A stretch of 41,611 nucleotides of DNA from NCBI GenBank assembly GCA_028279705.1, contig JANQNF010000052.1, positions 1 through 41,611 of the forward strand, given 5' to 3'. Source of the DNA: an archaeon. GTDB taxonomy: Archaea > Aenigmatarchaeota > Aenigmatarchaeia > QMZP01 > JAFGSV01. The position numbers were made by a program, and so were the translations under genes. Shown here piece after piece: positions 1-6,357 of the stretch. The notes under the pieces were generated by a model. That model was not told the origin of the DNA and did no database searches. It was given only the letters and a program-made list of their open reading frames with translations. Position 1 is the stretch's first letter. The number at the start of each line of letters is the position of its first letter.

Positions 1-99
1 ATCTTTTCGTTGTCGTCAAGTTGCGACCAGTTTTTATCGCCAACTTTTATCATGCTAGTATCATCTTAGCACAATTTCGGGCAAATTGAGAAGTGCTAC
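1..99. repeat. 99-bp terminal direct repeat, left copy
   Basis: Bases 1-99 are identical to 41513-41611. Positions 1-53 carry the first 17 codons of the portal gene (minus strand, start codon at 51-53), and 96-98 is the stop of the membrane-protein gene at 96-410. An odd-length exact overlap of 99 bp is what a k-mer assembler leaves on a closed circle, so I read it as an assembly overlap and not as a phage direct terminal repeat. Confidence 0.95.
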
Positions 100-410
100 G
101 ACTGCATCGCTTCCTCGATCTCCTCGTTGGTCAGTTCCTCGATCCCTTTGTAAACATCATCAAGCCCCTCCATGTTCTCAGGAGGCTCGTCTGAAGCGTG
201 ATCGCGATACTCCTTGATGTCTTTCGCCATAAACCGCAACTGGAGATCAGAGATTATTTCGTCCTTGTACCGCATATCATCACGGTGTTGTTCGTCTTTA
301 TCCCGCATCAGCTTCCGATACTCTGACCGAATATCATTCGCAACACGGTTACGAGAAAACTCCTGGTACAAAACCACTGCGATTAGTCCGGCGATTAGTG
401 CGTATTCCAT
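96..410 (-). CDS. Small membrane-anchored protein between TerL and portal
   Basis: Protein of about 104 aa, function not recognised. It begins with one hydrophobic helix (YALIAGLIAVVLYQ), then a long charged helical stretch (residues 20-75) with a coiled-coil look and an acidic C-terminus. I start it at the ATG at 410 because the Shine-Dalgarno GGGAGGTG sits about 6 nt upstream; an in-frame GTG at 419 overlaps that site. It lies 15 nt after the TerL stop and just before portal once the circle is closed. One N-terminal transmembrane helix plus a soluble tail would suit a membrane or virion accessory protein, but nothing proves this. Confidence 0.75.
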   Translation of the reverse strand: MEYALIAGLIAVVLYQEFSRNRVANDIRSEYRKLMRDKDEQHRDDMRYKDEIISDLQLRFMAKDIKEYRDHASDEPPENMEGLDDVYKGIEELTNEEIEEAMQS

Positions 411-425
411 AAATTTCACCTCCCT

Positions 426-1997
426 TCAGTAATACTCCCCCAAGATACTGTCAGTGAATTGTCCGTCGCCATCGAGTCGTTTCAGTTGCGCATCGATACG
501 TTCTTGAATCGTTGCGGGTGCATGAACGTCTTCCATTTCGCCTGATGGAGTGAATGCGATCTCAGAACAGTCGGCTAAACAGTCGAGTAGGTCGTCGCGC
601 TTGCTCCGCGGGTAACGCGTCAGTTGATCCTCCAGCTCTGCCATGTCGCGACGGATGAAAACTTTTCCGCGCTCGAACCGCGGTTGGAGTGACGCACGAA
701 TACGCACCTCCTTCGGAATCCCAAACCGCGAGGTGATTTCTTTCATTGGGAGAAAAACATTGCGCCGAATTTCTTCTTCATGCACTTCGTTGAGGAGCGC
801 TTTTGATTGGCTGATCACCTCAAGGCTCATGGTGACGGGCTGATATTCCAGGTACGTGGTAAACAATCGCGCGATCAATTCCTGTACAGTCCATTTCCCA
901 CTCTGCATACTGTCCACCCACCAGTTCATCCTTTCATCAACACCAACAACAACAATTGCTGACTCATCAGCTTGGGTCAACTCCGACACTGCGGGATCGC
1001 ACATCGCAAACCAAGCCATCGCCTTGCGATCAGGCATGATGTGTTCTTTTTCACACGGACATGGGCCGATGTAGTGAATGTCTGATTTTTTAATCAGTGC
1101 GGTTTCCTCATCAACTGGATCGTTAAGATAAAAAGCTGAAAACATGTAGCTGCCTTCCAGCAACCGCAACTCCTCCAGTTTGTCCTCGGTGAACATTTCG
1201 GGGTAATAAATCGTTCCGTCTTCGTTGTACACACTTCTCACCATCGTAGCGCGGTAAGGGGCCAACTTCGGATCGTCGAGAACGTGCTGGTAAAGATCGT
1301 AGTGCGTCCACCGCGTACCGATCACGAGCATCTCTCCGTCAGGTGAAAGCAAGGAAAACGCTCGCCTCCACCACTCGATCACTTTCAGGGCTTGCTCCCG
1401 TGTGTACGAATTAATTTCATTCACCAAGTCATCTGCAACGATTAAATCCCAGTGGGTTCCAGCCAAACCCGCACCAACACCAACCGCCCGCACAGTCGGT
1501 TCACGGACTCCCGCAGGACGACCTGACACGATGATTTCATCTTCCGTCCATTTCAATTTCTCATCATAAAATTGACCGTAGTTGTCGTGAAATTCCTCGT
1601 TGTGGCGCAGGTGCTCCTTGATCTCCGCCAGGAACGATTTCGCGTTATCAAGCGTCGCGTTGGCGATTAAAATACGGACGGAGCGGTCTTTCGCAATCCG
1701 CTGGAGTGGATACCCAACCGTGAAAAAAGTAGATTTGAGTGAGTGGCGCGGGACAAGTAAGAGACGCAATCGCTGTTTTACACGCGCGTACCATTTCCAC
1801 CATTCACCGTGTACGTGAGGGACAATCATCCGTTGGCGAACTTTGTTGCCTGCCTCGATGATCTCGCGATTGAAATGGAATAAATCCTTCAGGCCTTTCT
1901 CGGCAAAGAGCTTGTTTCGCAGGTTAGTGAGCCAAACTAACTCCTCGATTTCCTCCCGTTTAATCTGCTCTTTGCTCTTTTTTTTCTCCTTCGCCAT
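426..1997 (-). CDS. terL: Terminase large subunit (TerL)
   Basis: ATP-driven DNA packaging motor with a C-terminal headful/cos nuclease. The 523 aa length is typical. The N-terminal ATPase shows a variant Walker A, VPRHSLKST (residues 82-90), a Walker B, LIVADD (185-190), and a coupling-type GTRW (227-230). The nuclease half starts near MCDPAVSE (332-339) with the family acidic residue and ends with DDLLDCLADC, another acidic patch of the RNase H-like fold. The P-loop is the phage form without the usual GK pair. It follows a zinc-ribbon gene with a 38-bp overlap and precedes the small membrane gene and portal. TerS is not adjacent but at 5771-6268. Start ATG at 1997 has only a weak Shine-Dalgarno. 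Confidence 0.95.
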   Translation of the reverse strand: MAKEKKKSKEQIKREEIEELVWLTNLRNKLFAEKGLKDLFHFNREIIEAGNKVRQRMIVPHVHGEWWKWYARVKQRLRLLLVPRHSLKSTFFTVGYPLQRIAKDRSVRILIANATLDNAKSFLAEIKEHLRHNEEFHDNYGQFYDEKLKWTEDEIIVSGRPAGVREPTVRAVGVGAGLAGTHWDLIVADDLVNEINSYTREQALKVIEWWRRAFSLLSPDGEMLVIGTRWTHYDLYQHVLDDPKLAPYRATMVRSVYNEDGTIYYPEMFTEDKLEELRLLEGSYMFSAFYLNDPVDEETALIKKSDIHYIGPCPCEKEHIMPDRKAMAWFAMCDPAVSELTQADESAIVVVGVDERMNWWVDSMQSGKWTVQELIARLFTTYLEYQPVTMSLEVISQSKALLNEVHEEEIRRNVFLPMKEITSRFGIPKEVRIRASLQPRFERGKVFIRRDMAELEDQLTRYPRSKRDDLLDCLADCSEIAFTPSGEMEDVHAPATIQERIDAQLKRLDGDGQFTDSILGEYY

Positions 1998-2181
1998 TTT
2001 TCGATTTTACATCATTTTGCTCACGCTTGCGTTCGTTGTAACGCTTGCCTTTGAAATAATTACGGCAGTGTTCGCAGAAGGGAGATTTTGTGTAGACCGC
2101 CATGAAAGCTTCGCCACATTCAGTGCAAATTCGTCGATCACCACTCATGATTTTGTAACCGTAACTTGGACTTTTTCCCAT
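1960..2181 (-). CDS. Small zinc-ribbon protein upstream of TerL
   Basis: About 73 aa from the ATG at 2181; an in-frame GTG at 2211 and a later ATG are also possible, and none has a clear Shine-Dalgarno. Two Cys pairs, CTEC and CEHC, are about 15 residues apart and form a likely four-cysteine zinc ribbon; the tail is very basic and lysine-rich. It resembles the small HNH/zinc-knuckle proteins often found beside terminase genes, but no HNH catalytic residues are visible, so I do not call it a nuclease. The reading frame overlaps the start of TerL by 38 bp, suggesting translational coupling. Confidence 0.65.
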   Translation of the reverse strand: MGKSPSYGYKIMSGDRRICTECGEAFMAVYTKSPFCEHCRNYFKGKRYNERKREQNDVKSKNGEGEKKEQRAD

Positions 2182-2335
2182 AATTTGCTTAAGGCATGGC
2201 GTAAAACTCACTTAGGCTGGTTCGTGTGCTTCCCACCTGAGTCTCTGGCGATATTCATATGCGTAAAAACTTAACTGCCCATGTTTAAGAATTTAAGAAA
2301 CACGCACCCACTTGCCGTATCCGCCATGCCCTAAA

Positions 2336-2533
2336 TTACTCACCATCGTCTTTTATCGTTTCCGTATCTTCATCGCGACCGAGTAACTCCTTGCGGTAAT
2401 TCTCGCCATCCCAGTAACCGTCAAACGGAAGTAACACCGCAACTGGCCGATGATACTTTGTGACAATCACAGGTAGGTCTTCCAAAACTTCACTCATGTC
2501 GTGCGCTAAATTTCTTAGCCCGATGTACCGCAT
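2336..2533 (-). CDS. Phd/YefM-family antitoxin-like protein, no toxin partner
   Basis: A 65-aa protein from the ATG at 2533. The N-terminal half (IGLRNLAHDMSEVLED then VIVTKYHRPVAVLLPF) matches the Phd/YefM layout: short strand, helix, then the strand pair ending in a PVAVLLP-type motif. This is the DNA-binding dimer domain of type II antitoxins, and family members repress their own promoters. No toxin gene follows: the next 120 bp on this strand are not coding. It may therefore serve the phage as a repressor, or neutralise a host Doc/RelE-type toxin. Its promoter (2542-2570) faces the replication operon promoter, giving a divergent control region. Confidence 0.75.
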   Translation of the reverse strand: MRYIGLRNLAHDMSEVLEDLPVIVTKYHRPVAVLLPFDGYWDGENYRKELLGRDEDTETIKDDGE

Positions 2534-2541
2534 AATTATCA

Positions 2542-2570
2542 ACTCTACCACACTAAGGTTGATTTGTCAA
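2542..2570 (-). promoter_or_regulatory. Sigma70-type promoter of the antitoxin gene
   Basis: On the minus strand TTGACA (2565-2570), a 17-bp spacer and TAGAGT (2542-2547). The ATG at 2533 lies only 8 nt past the -10 box, so the transcript would have almost no leader. The spacer holds TTAGTGTGGT (2548-2557), closely matched in the facing promoter and in the promoter at 6322. Confidence 0.6.
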
Positions 2571-2583
2571 GCCGTTTCGATAG

Positions 2584-2612
2584 TTGCGTTAGAGTGGTTT
2601 TTCGTGTAAACT
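2584..2612 (+). promoter_or_regulatory. Promoter of the replication operon
   Basis: TTGCGT (2584-2589), a 17-bp spacer and TAAACT (2607-2612), with the first ATG at 2623. The spacer contains TTAGAGTGGT (2589-2598), one base different from the motif in the divergent antitoxin promoter. The -35 box is imperfect. Confidence 0.5.
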
Positions 2613-2622
2613 CCTCGTCAAG

Positions 2623-2829
2623 ATGAAAAAAGAGATTGAATTGTTCAACGAAATTCTATCCCTTCGCAACCGCCTTAAGGCGATTCAGCAATTGTCCTGG
2701 GAATTAGCCCAACTGGACAAGAATTATCCACTTGAAGACGTACCGCCTGCCAGCTATCCAGAATTAGCCGAAGCGTACAAATCCCGCCTAGAACAAGCAA
2801 AATCCATCATTTTAGAGGAGGAAAAATAA
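2623..2829 (+). CDS. Small helical protein, first gene of the plus-strand operon
   Basis: 68 aa, not recognised. The first 30 residues form an amphipathic, likely coiled-coil helix; a proline-rich turn follows (PLEDVPPASYPE) and a second helix ends it. No nucleic-acid motif is visible. Its stop overlaps by one base the start of the replication protein, and the Shine-Dalgarno GAGGAGG of that gene lies inside its last codons, so the two are translationally coupled. By position it could be an accessory to replication initiation. Confidence 0.7.
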   Translation: MKKEIELFNEILSLRNRLKAIQQLSWELAQLDKNYPLEDVPPASYPELAEAYKSRLEQAKSIILEEEK

Positions 2830-3518
2830 TGGAAGAAGGTTACATACTAATCCACCGAAAGATACTTGAAAGCTTGGTTTGGACAAATACCAAAGCTCTT
2901 AAGATTTTTCTCTATTGCATATTTAGGGCTAACCATAAGGATGCTGACGTTTTTATGGGCCGAAAAAAAGTTCAGCTAAAACGTGGACAATTCATTTCTT
3001 CGTATCCCCATATGGCCGAAGACCTTGGTCTAGCAATGTCAACCGTATATTACTGGTTTGACGTGCTAGAAGCTGAAAGGATGATTGAAAGGTCGAGGGG
3101 TGGTTCTTTCACCACTGTGACAGTTACAAACTATGACAAGTATCAGAATGTTGAAAGGATACTTGAAAGACGAAAGAAAGGTCAAAGAAAGGTCGAAGAA
3201 ACAGACAATACATTAAAACATGAGAAACATATTAATACATACTCGTCTGAGTTCACCGAGTTCATTGGGTGGTACAACTCAACCTTCGGGAAGAATTTCA
3301 CACCTACTGTTAATCGAAGGAAGCAGTATGCGGTTAGGAGGAAGACGTACAGTGAGGAAGACATACGCCGCGCATTCACCAACCTTTCCGAGTCAGCGTA
3401 TCACTTGGGGGACAACAAGGACGGACGGTTCTACGCCACGCCGGAGTTTCTCTTGCGCAACGACGAGCAGATCGACAAATGGCGGGATGAGAAGAACATT
3501 TGGGGAGGTGGTGCATGA
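2829..3518 (+). CDS. Replication initiator / replisome organiser-like protein
   Basis: 229 aa with two parts. The N-terminal half (1-105, beginning YILIHRKILESLVWTN) resembles phage replisome-organiser winged helices; the segment AEDLGLAMSTVYYWFDVLE looks like the recognition helix. The C-terminal half (about 135-220) fits the conserved phage C-terminal domain of the Phg_2220/DnaD-like type: WYNSTFGKNFTPT, an RR-rich helix, EEDIRRAF and a final FYATPEFLLRNDEQIDKW. Such proteins load the host helicase at a phage origin. The linker is very basic (about 115-130). Strong GAGGAGG Shine-Dalgarno. No helicase or polymerase gene is present, so host replication proteins are presumably used. Confidence 0.75.
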   Translation: MEEGYILIHRKILESLVWTNTKALKIFLYCIFRANHKDADVFMGRKKVQLKRGQFISSYPHMAEDLGLAMSTVYYWFDVLEAERMIERSRGGSFTTVTVTNYDKYQNVERILERRKKGQRKVEETDNTLKHEKHINTYSSEFTEFIGWYNSTFGKNFTPTVNRRKQYAVRRKTYSEEDIRRAFTNLSESAYHLGDNKDGRFYATPEFLLRNDEQIDKWRDEKNIWGGGA

Positions 3519-3955
3519 TGATGGAGTTGCCGGACAATTGGAAGAAGTTACCGAACTCGACGCTTTTTTTAAAATATCAGCGGGTAGCGTTTCGTCAGGG
3601 CGATATGAAAACAGTGCGGTTAATCGGTGACGAGATGCGGGATCGGTTAGAGCAGAAAGGCTATGTAAACACGTATCCGTTCGGATGGATGAAAGTTGAC
3701 GATATTACACAAGGATTGGAACGCAATGTAATCCACGAGGAAGACAGTGTGTTCTACGTGGTCGGTAGGAAGAAAACAAAAACCTTCGACAAAAAAATTA
3801 AAGGGCGAGTAACAAAAAGCGAGAAAGAAATTATTGACACGTCAGGGTTTAATCACTGGTTTAATGGGATCAGAGAACGAGAAAAACGGGAACAACGTCG
3901 AGAGAAAGCATTGGAAGAACAGGTCAAGGGAATGGAAAAGCTGGACTTGACCTAA
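3515..3955 (+). CDS. Conserved-looking phage protein of unknown function
   Basis: 146 aa from the ATG at 3515, which overlaps the upstream stop as ATGA; three ATG codons lie in a row (3515, 3518, 3521) behind the Shine-Dalgarno GGGGAGGTGG. An alpha-helical start with aromatic residues is followed by a strand-rich centre and a very basic region (KKTKTFDKKIKGRVTKSEKE), and the C-terminus is a charged coiled coil. Possibly a nucleic-acid-binding partner of the replication protein upstream; no family recognised. Confidence 0.75.
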   Translation: MMMELPDNWKKLPNSTLFLKYQRVAFRQGDMKTVRLIGDEMRDRLEQKGYVNTYPFGWMKVDDITQGLERNVIHEEDSVFYVVGRKKTKTFDKKIKGRVTKSEKEIIDTSGFNHWFNGIREREKREQRREKALEEQVKGMEKLDLT

Positions 3956-3975
3956 TGTTAAGATTATGGTACAGT
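3947..3975 (+). promoter_or_regulatory. Internal promoter before the 4006 gene
   Basis: TTGACC (3947-3952), 17-bp spacer, then an extended -10 TGGTACAGT (core TACAGT at 3970-3975). It starts inside the end of the upstream gene. A strong Shine-Dalgarno (AGGGGGTG at 3991-3998) follows before the ATG at 4006. Confidence 0.5.
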
Positions 3976-4005
3976 TGATGAATTCATGCAAGGGGGTGAT
4001 ATGTG

Positions 4006-4371
4006 ATGGCTAAGAAAAAAGGAGAAAAACTTACAGTTGTAAATTCCAACACGGAGAATATTTCCGAGGTATTAGGTATTAGTGATGCAGATTACAAGAA
4101 GGTAGGGCAACGCTTTCTTGCGGCTGTGAAATACAACATAAATTGTCCTGAAGGTGAAGAGTTGCACAAGGGTGATGGGGATTTTGGGACGGTGGGAACA
4201 TTTGTTGAGTTTCTTAATTCTGGGAAGTTACTGGAGGGAACTAATGTTGATCCAGCCAATCTAAATCACATGTTTGTCCTTGGTGTAGCTTTTGGTGTAA
4301 TCCACGCTAAGCTGGTTGATAGAAAAAAGGGAAAACTCGAAGGTATGCTTGGAGGTTTGCTAGGGAAATAA
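4006..4371 (+). CDS. Hypothetical protein
   Basis: 121 aa, not recognised. The ATG at 4006 has Shine-Dalgarno AGGGGGTG about 7 nt upstream; the in-frame GTG just before it is less likely. A basic start is followed by alternating helices: residues 20-45 (ADYKKVGQRFLAAVKYNINC), a glycine/aspartate-rich loop (KGDGDFGTVG), and a hydrophobic C-terminal helix (MFVLGVAFGVIHAKLV) ending in glycine-rich GMLGGLLGK. The last helices could be buried or membrane-associated. It has its own promoter and precedes the sigma region 4 protein by 2 nt. Confidence 0.7.
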   Translation: MAKKKGEKLTVVNSNTENISEVLGISDADYKKVGQRFLAAVKYNINCPEGEELHKGDGDFGTVGTFVEFLNSGKLLEGTNVDPANLNHMFVLGVAFGVIHAKLVDRKKGKLEGMLGGLLGK

Positions 4372-4373
4372 TC

Positions 4374-4811
4374 ATGAGGAAACAGCCATGTCCGTTTTGT
4401 AAAAAAGAGCTTTTAGTTTCAGGTGACAGGCTATGCAAGGCACGTAAGCGGAATAGGTCGTCGGGTGCTACTCCTTGGTCAGAGGGGGAGGATGGACTGC
4501 TAAAAGCAGCGGGGTTACATCGCGATCCACGGGAGATACTTGAGCGCATAGAGGGAAAGTTGGAGAGGAGTAGGTTGGCAATAAGACATCGCATCCGCTA
4601 CTTGCGTCGTAATCCTTATCCAGAGTACATTGGTAGGCGGCAGGAGGAGCCGCAGACTGCTAAAAGGAACGTAGAGATTGTTGGGGAGCGGTTACACGGT
4701 CGTAAGCTACACGAGATCGCGTTTGATTACGGTATTTCACGGGAGCGTGTCCGGCAGATATGTGAGAGGGCGTTAATGGTATTAGGGGAGGAGGAAGATG
4801 GGAGGGTTTAG
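4374..4811 (+). CDS. Sigma region 4-like regulator with zinc knuckle and Myb/SANT-like segment
   Basis: 145 aa in three parts. Residues 6-21 hold CPFC and a further Cys, a possible zinc knuckle. Residues 35-78 (WSEGEDGLLKAAG ... AIRHRIRYLRR) resemble a Myb/SANT or phage three-helix DNA-binding unit. Residues 103-137 read as a sigma70 region 4 helix-turn-helix: LHEIAFDYGISRERVRQI followed by ERALMVL, very close to the -35 recognition helix of sigma factors. No region 2 is present here; a region 2-like protein is encoded at 17593-17892. I infer a late transcription regulator that binds -35 elements or a partial sigma factor. It is in an operon with 4006 and overlaps the next gene by 14 bp. Confidence 0.75.
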   Translation: MRKQPCPFCKKELLVSGDRLCKARKRNRSSGATPWSEGEDGLLKAAGLHRDPREILERIEGKLERSRLAIRHRIRYLRRNPYPEYIGRRQEEPQTAKRNVEIVGERLHGRKLHEIAFDYGISRERVRQICERALMVLGEEEDGRV

Positions 4812-5046
4812 GGTGTTGGAACATGAAGGAGAAGTGCTTGAGGTTGATGATGAGTGGGGGGTTGTAGACGATGGTGTTTATGAGATGAATTATCAGCATA
4901 TTGCTCGTACAACCTTCATGGACGACGAGTCGCGCCACTCCTGCCTCTACTACGGTGAATGGTGCTGGGAGAACCTCCGCGAGCACCCACTCGATATTAT
5001 TGATTACATTAAAGCTAAGTTAATACGGAGGAGATTGTATAAATAA
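4798..5046 (+). CDS. Small acidic hypothetical protein
   Basis: 82 aa, not recognised. The first 35 residues are beta-rich and acidic (VLEHEGEVLEVDDEWGVVDD); a central segment carries several aromatics and Cys residues (CLYYGEWCWENL), and the end is a basic helix. It overlaps the sigma region 4 gene by 14 bp and has a good Shine-Dalgarno (GAGGAGG). An acidic partner next to a DNA-binding regulator could control it, but this is only suggested by position. Confidence 0.65.
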   Translation: MGGFRVLEHEGEVLEVDDEWGVVDDGVYEMNYQHIARTTFMDDESRHSCLYYGEWCWENLREHPLDIIDYIKAKLIRRRLYK

Positions 5047-5054
5047 TTTGTACG

Positions 5055-5249
5055 ATGCCTGCACAGGAATGGGAGTTACCAGATAAAGACAGGAAGCGGT
5101 TAAAGGAGTTATTATTGATGGCGGGGGTAGAGTTAAAGCTTGAGACGATGTATCAGTTTTACATTGGTGACGGGACGGGCGAGATTCCGTTTCAGCATCG
5201 GAGGTTTTTAGACGAGGTGATTAAGTTAATTAAGTTTTACGATGGTTGA
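5055..5249 (+). CDS. Small hypothetical protein
   Basis: 64 aa with no recognised family. Predicted mostly helical, with charged and hydrophobic residues alternating (DKDRKRLKELLLMAGVELKL) and a short FYIGDGTGEIPF loop. No good Shine-Dalgarno precedes the ATG, so it may rely on coupling to the gene 8 nt upstream. Its last codons overlap the 48-aa gene that starts at 5242. Confidence 0.6.
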   Translation: MPAQEWELPDKDRKRLKELLLMAGVELKLETMYQFYIGDGTGEIPFQHRRFLDEVIKLIKFYDG

Positions 5250-5388
5250 GAAGATAAAGAAACGATTAAAGGAGATATTCTGTCCTGACCTGGTACGGTT
5301 AGAAAAGAAAAACCACCCAACAAGTAGTGATGAACATGTAGCAGCTCATATGGCACTTGCTGACCAGGACGATGAAGATAATCGATAA
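5242..5388 (+). CDS. 48-aa protein at the end of the plus-strand operon
   Basis: An open frame of 48 codons begins with the ATG at 5242, inside the last three codons of the preceding gene (GATGGTTGA). The product starts basic (MVEKIKKRLKEIFCPDLV) and ends acidic (ADQDDEDNR). The overlap is the usual coupling arrangement of this genome and the frame fills otherwise empty sequence, which supports it as real. No function suggested. Confidence 0.5.
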   Translation: MVEKIKKRLKEIFCPDLVRLEKKNHPTSSDEHVAAHMALADQDDEDNR

Positions 5389-5436
5389 ACTCCCCCCCAC
5401 TTAAATAATTACTAATACCTACTTACCTTATTTACT

Positions 5437-5458
5437 ATCTACTAATTATCTACTAATT
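5437..5458 (+). repeat. Tandem 11-bp repeat, two copies
   Basis: ATCTACTAATT at 5437-5447 and again at 5448-5458, without mismatch. Degenerate relatives (TTACTAATACC, TTACCTTATTTACT) lie just upstream, so it may be a short iteron-like array. Confidence 0.6.
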
Positions 5459-5521
5459 GTTGTATACCTACTCCTCCAAAAATTTTGTCTAGCTACCTGA
5501 GCCCTAATACATATTAATATT

Positions 5522-5577
5522 AATACGACGGGAACCACCAGACACCACCCCCCTATCCCTTCACACGGGGGCGTATT
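5522..5577. terminator. Nested hairpin in the convergent region
   Basis: Outer arms AATACG (5522-5527) and CGTATT (5572-5577), inner arms CCCCC (5549-5553) and GGGGG (5567-5571) with a 13-nt loop. There is no long T run on either side, only TGTTTTTG downstream on the plus strand. A weak or bidirectional terminator is plausible from its position between converging genes. Confidence 0.35.
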
Positions 5578-5770
5578 CATGTTTTTGTGCAATTCTCTTG
5601 CTCATTCACCTGTTCAATAAATGTACTTGGCTTTGAGTAATAAGTTTGTACACCCACCATATTTTACCCAATTCATACCCCATAAGTGATACTCCAGTCA
5701 ATCCTCACACATTGATATGATGCGGATTAGTGTCACTCGTTCACGGGCTAGATCAAATTTATCAATGAGC

Positions 5771-6268
5771 CTATAATCCTTCGATCTCTTTTCCTAGTTT
5801 CTCTTTGAGTTTTTCCCTTTGCTGTGGCGTTAAATTTACATAGGTGTTAATATTCGCTGTCTTGTGTTCTACGGTGCGTTTGTCATTCGGGTAAGCATCT
5901 TTGAGTTTAAGAGCCGTTTCAAGATATTTATGCCGTGCAACGTGGTCAGGGATTGTTTTATCCGGCTCTGTTGGTGATGTTTGTACCTTTGTAGCGTCTA
6001 AACCTTCATTCAGTCGTTGTGTTAATTTTTCATTGGTTACACCTGATTTCTCCATTTCAGCAAGGATAGCTTGACGTACGTAGAGCTTATTCAAGTTCTG
6101 ATTTCCAATATGGGAAGGTGTTAGTGTGTCATAACCGGCCATTCGAGTAGCTTCTGACAGGCTGTCAGTATCATGGACGATAGCTTTAGTAAATTTACGT
6201 TGTTTTTTAGTCAATCCTTGTAGGTGTTCGTCACCTGGTTGAACTGGTAAATTAGTAGTAGCCCTCAT
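5771..6268 (-). CDS. terS: Terminase small subunit (TerS)
   Basis: 165 aa from the ATG at 6268 (a TTG lies 6 nt upstream). Recognises viral DNA and starts packaging with TerL. The N-terminal region LTKKQRKFTKAIV...SLSEATRMAGY, then NQNLNKLYVRQAILAEMEKSG, follows the small-terminase pattern: a KQ-rich helix, helix-turn-helix, and an oligomerisation helix. The rest is helical and charged, ending in NINTYVNLTPQQREKLKEKLG. It is well separated from TerL, lies on the opposite strand to both neighbours, and is divergent from the accessory operon at 6358, so it is transcribed alone. Confidence 0.75.
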   Translation of the reverse strand: MRATTNLPVQPGDEHLQGLTKKQRKFTKAIVHDTDSLSEATRMAGYDTLTPSHIGNQNLNKLYVRQAILAEMEKSGVTNEKLTQRLNEGLDATKVQTSPTEPDKTIPDHVARHKYLETALKLKDAYPNDKRTVEHKTANINTYVNLTPQQREKLKEKLGKEIEGL

Positions 6269-6321
6269 AAGCAATTTTATTGTAACTGATCAATCAAATA
6301 TAATTTACATCTTACATATAC

Positions 6322-6351
6322 TTGACACCACATAGTGAAGTGTGGTAAATT
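6322..6351 (+). promoter_or_regulatory. Promoter with dyad operator for the ubiquitin-like cassette
   Basis: TTGACA (6322-6327), an 18-bp spacer and TAAATT (6346-6351). A perfect dyad, ACCACA (6327-6332) and TGTGGT (6341-6346), fills the spacer, so a bound repressor would block polymerase. The first possible start codon, at 6358, is 6 nt past the -10 box, implying a leaderless message. AGTGTGGT is also found in the promoter at 2542-2570. Confidence 0.65.
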
Positions 6352-6357
6352 TGGATC

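Larger units (their letters stand above)
5389..5770. other. Non-coding convergent region, AT-rich, with short repeats
   Basis: No convincing gene in these 382 bp between the plus-strand operon and TerS, which converge here. It contains a perfect tandem 11-mer (5437-5458), several related CTACT/ACTAAT words around 5409-5475, a 14-bp AT palindrome TATTAATATTAATA (5512-5525) and a GC hairpin (5522-5577). The combination fits a transcription end region and is also the best candidate in the window for a replication origin. Confidence 0.45.

Noticed and set aside
1-99. True direct terminal repeats of the packaged phage
   Set aside because: The odd exact length and the repeat inside the portal gene fit assembly overlap better; short-tailed phage repeats usually lie outside genes. 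Coverage data would decide.
1978-1985. Eight-A run at the TerL start as a programmed frameshift site
   Set aside because: The run joins the zinc-ribbon frame and TerL, but each has its own start and stop and no stimulating structure was seen.
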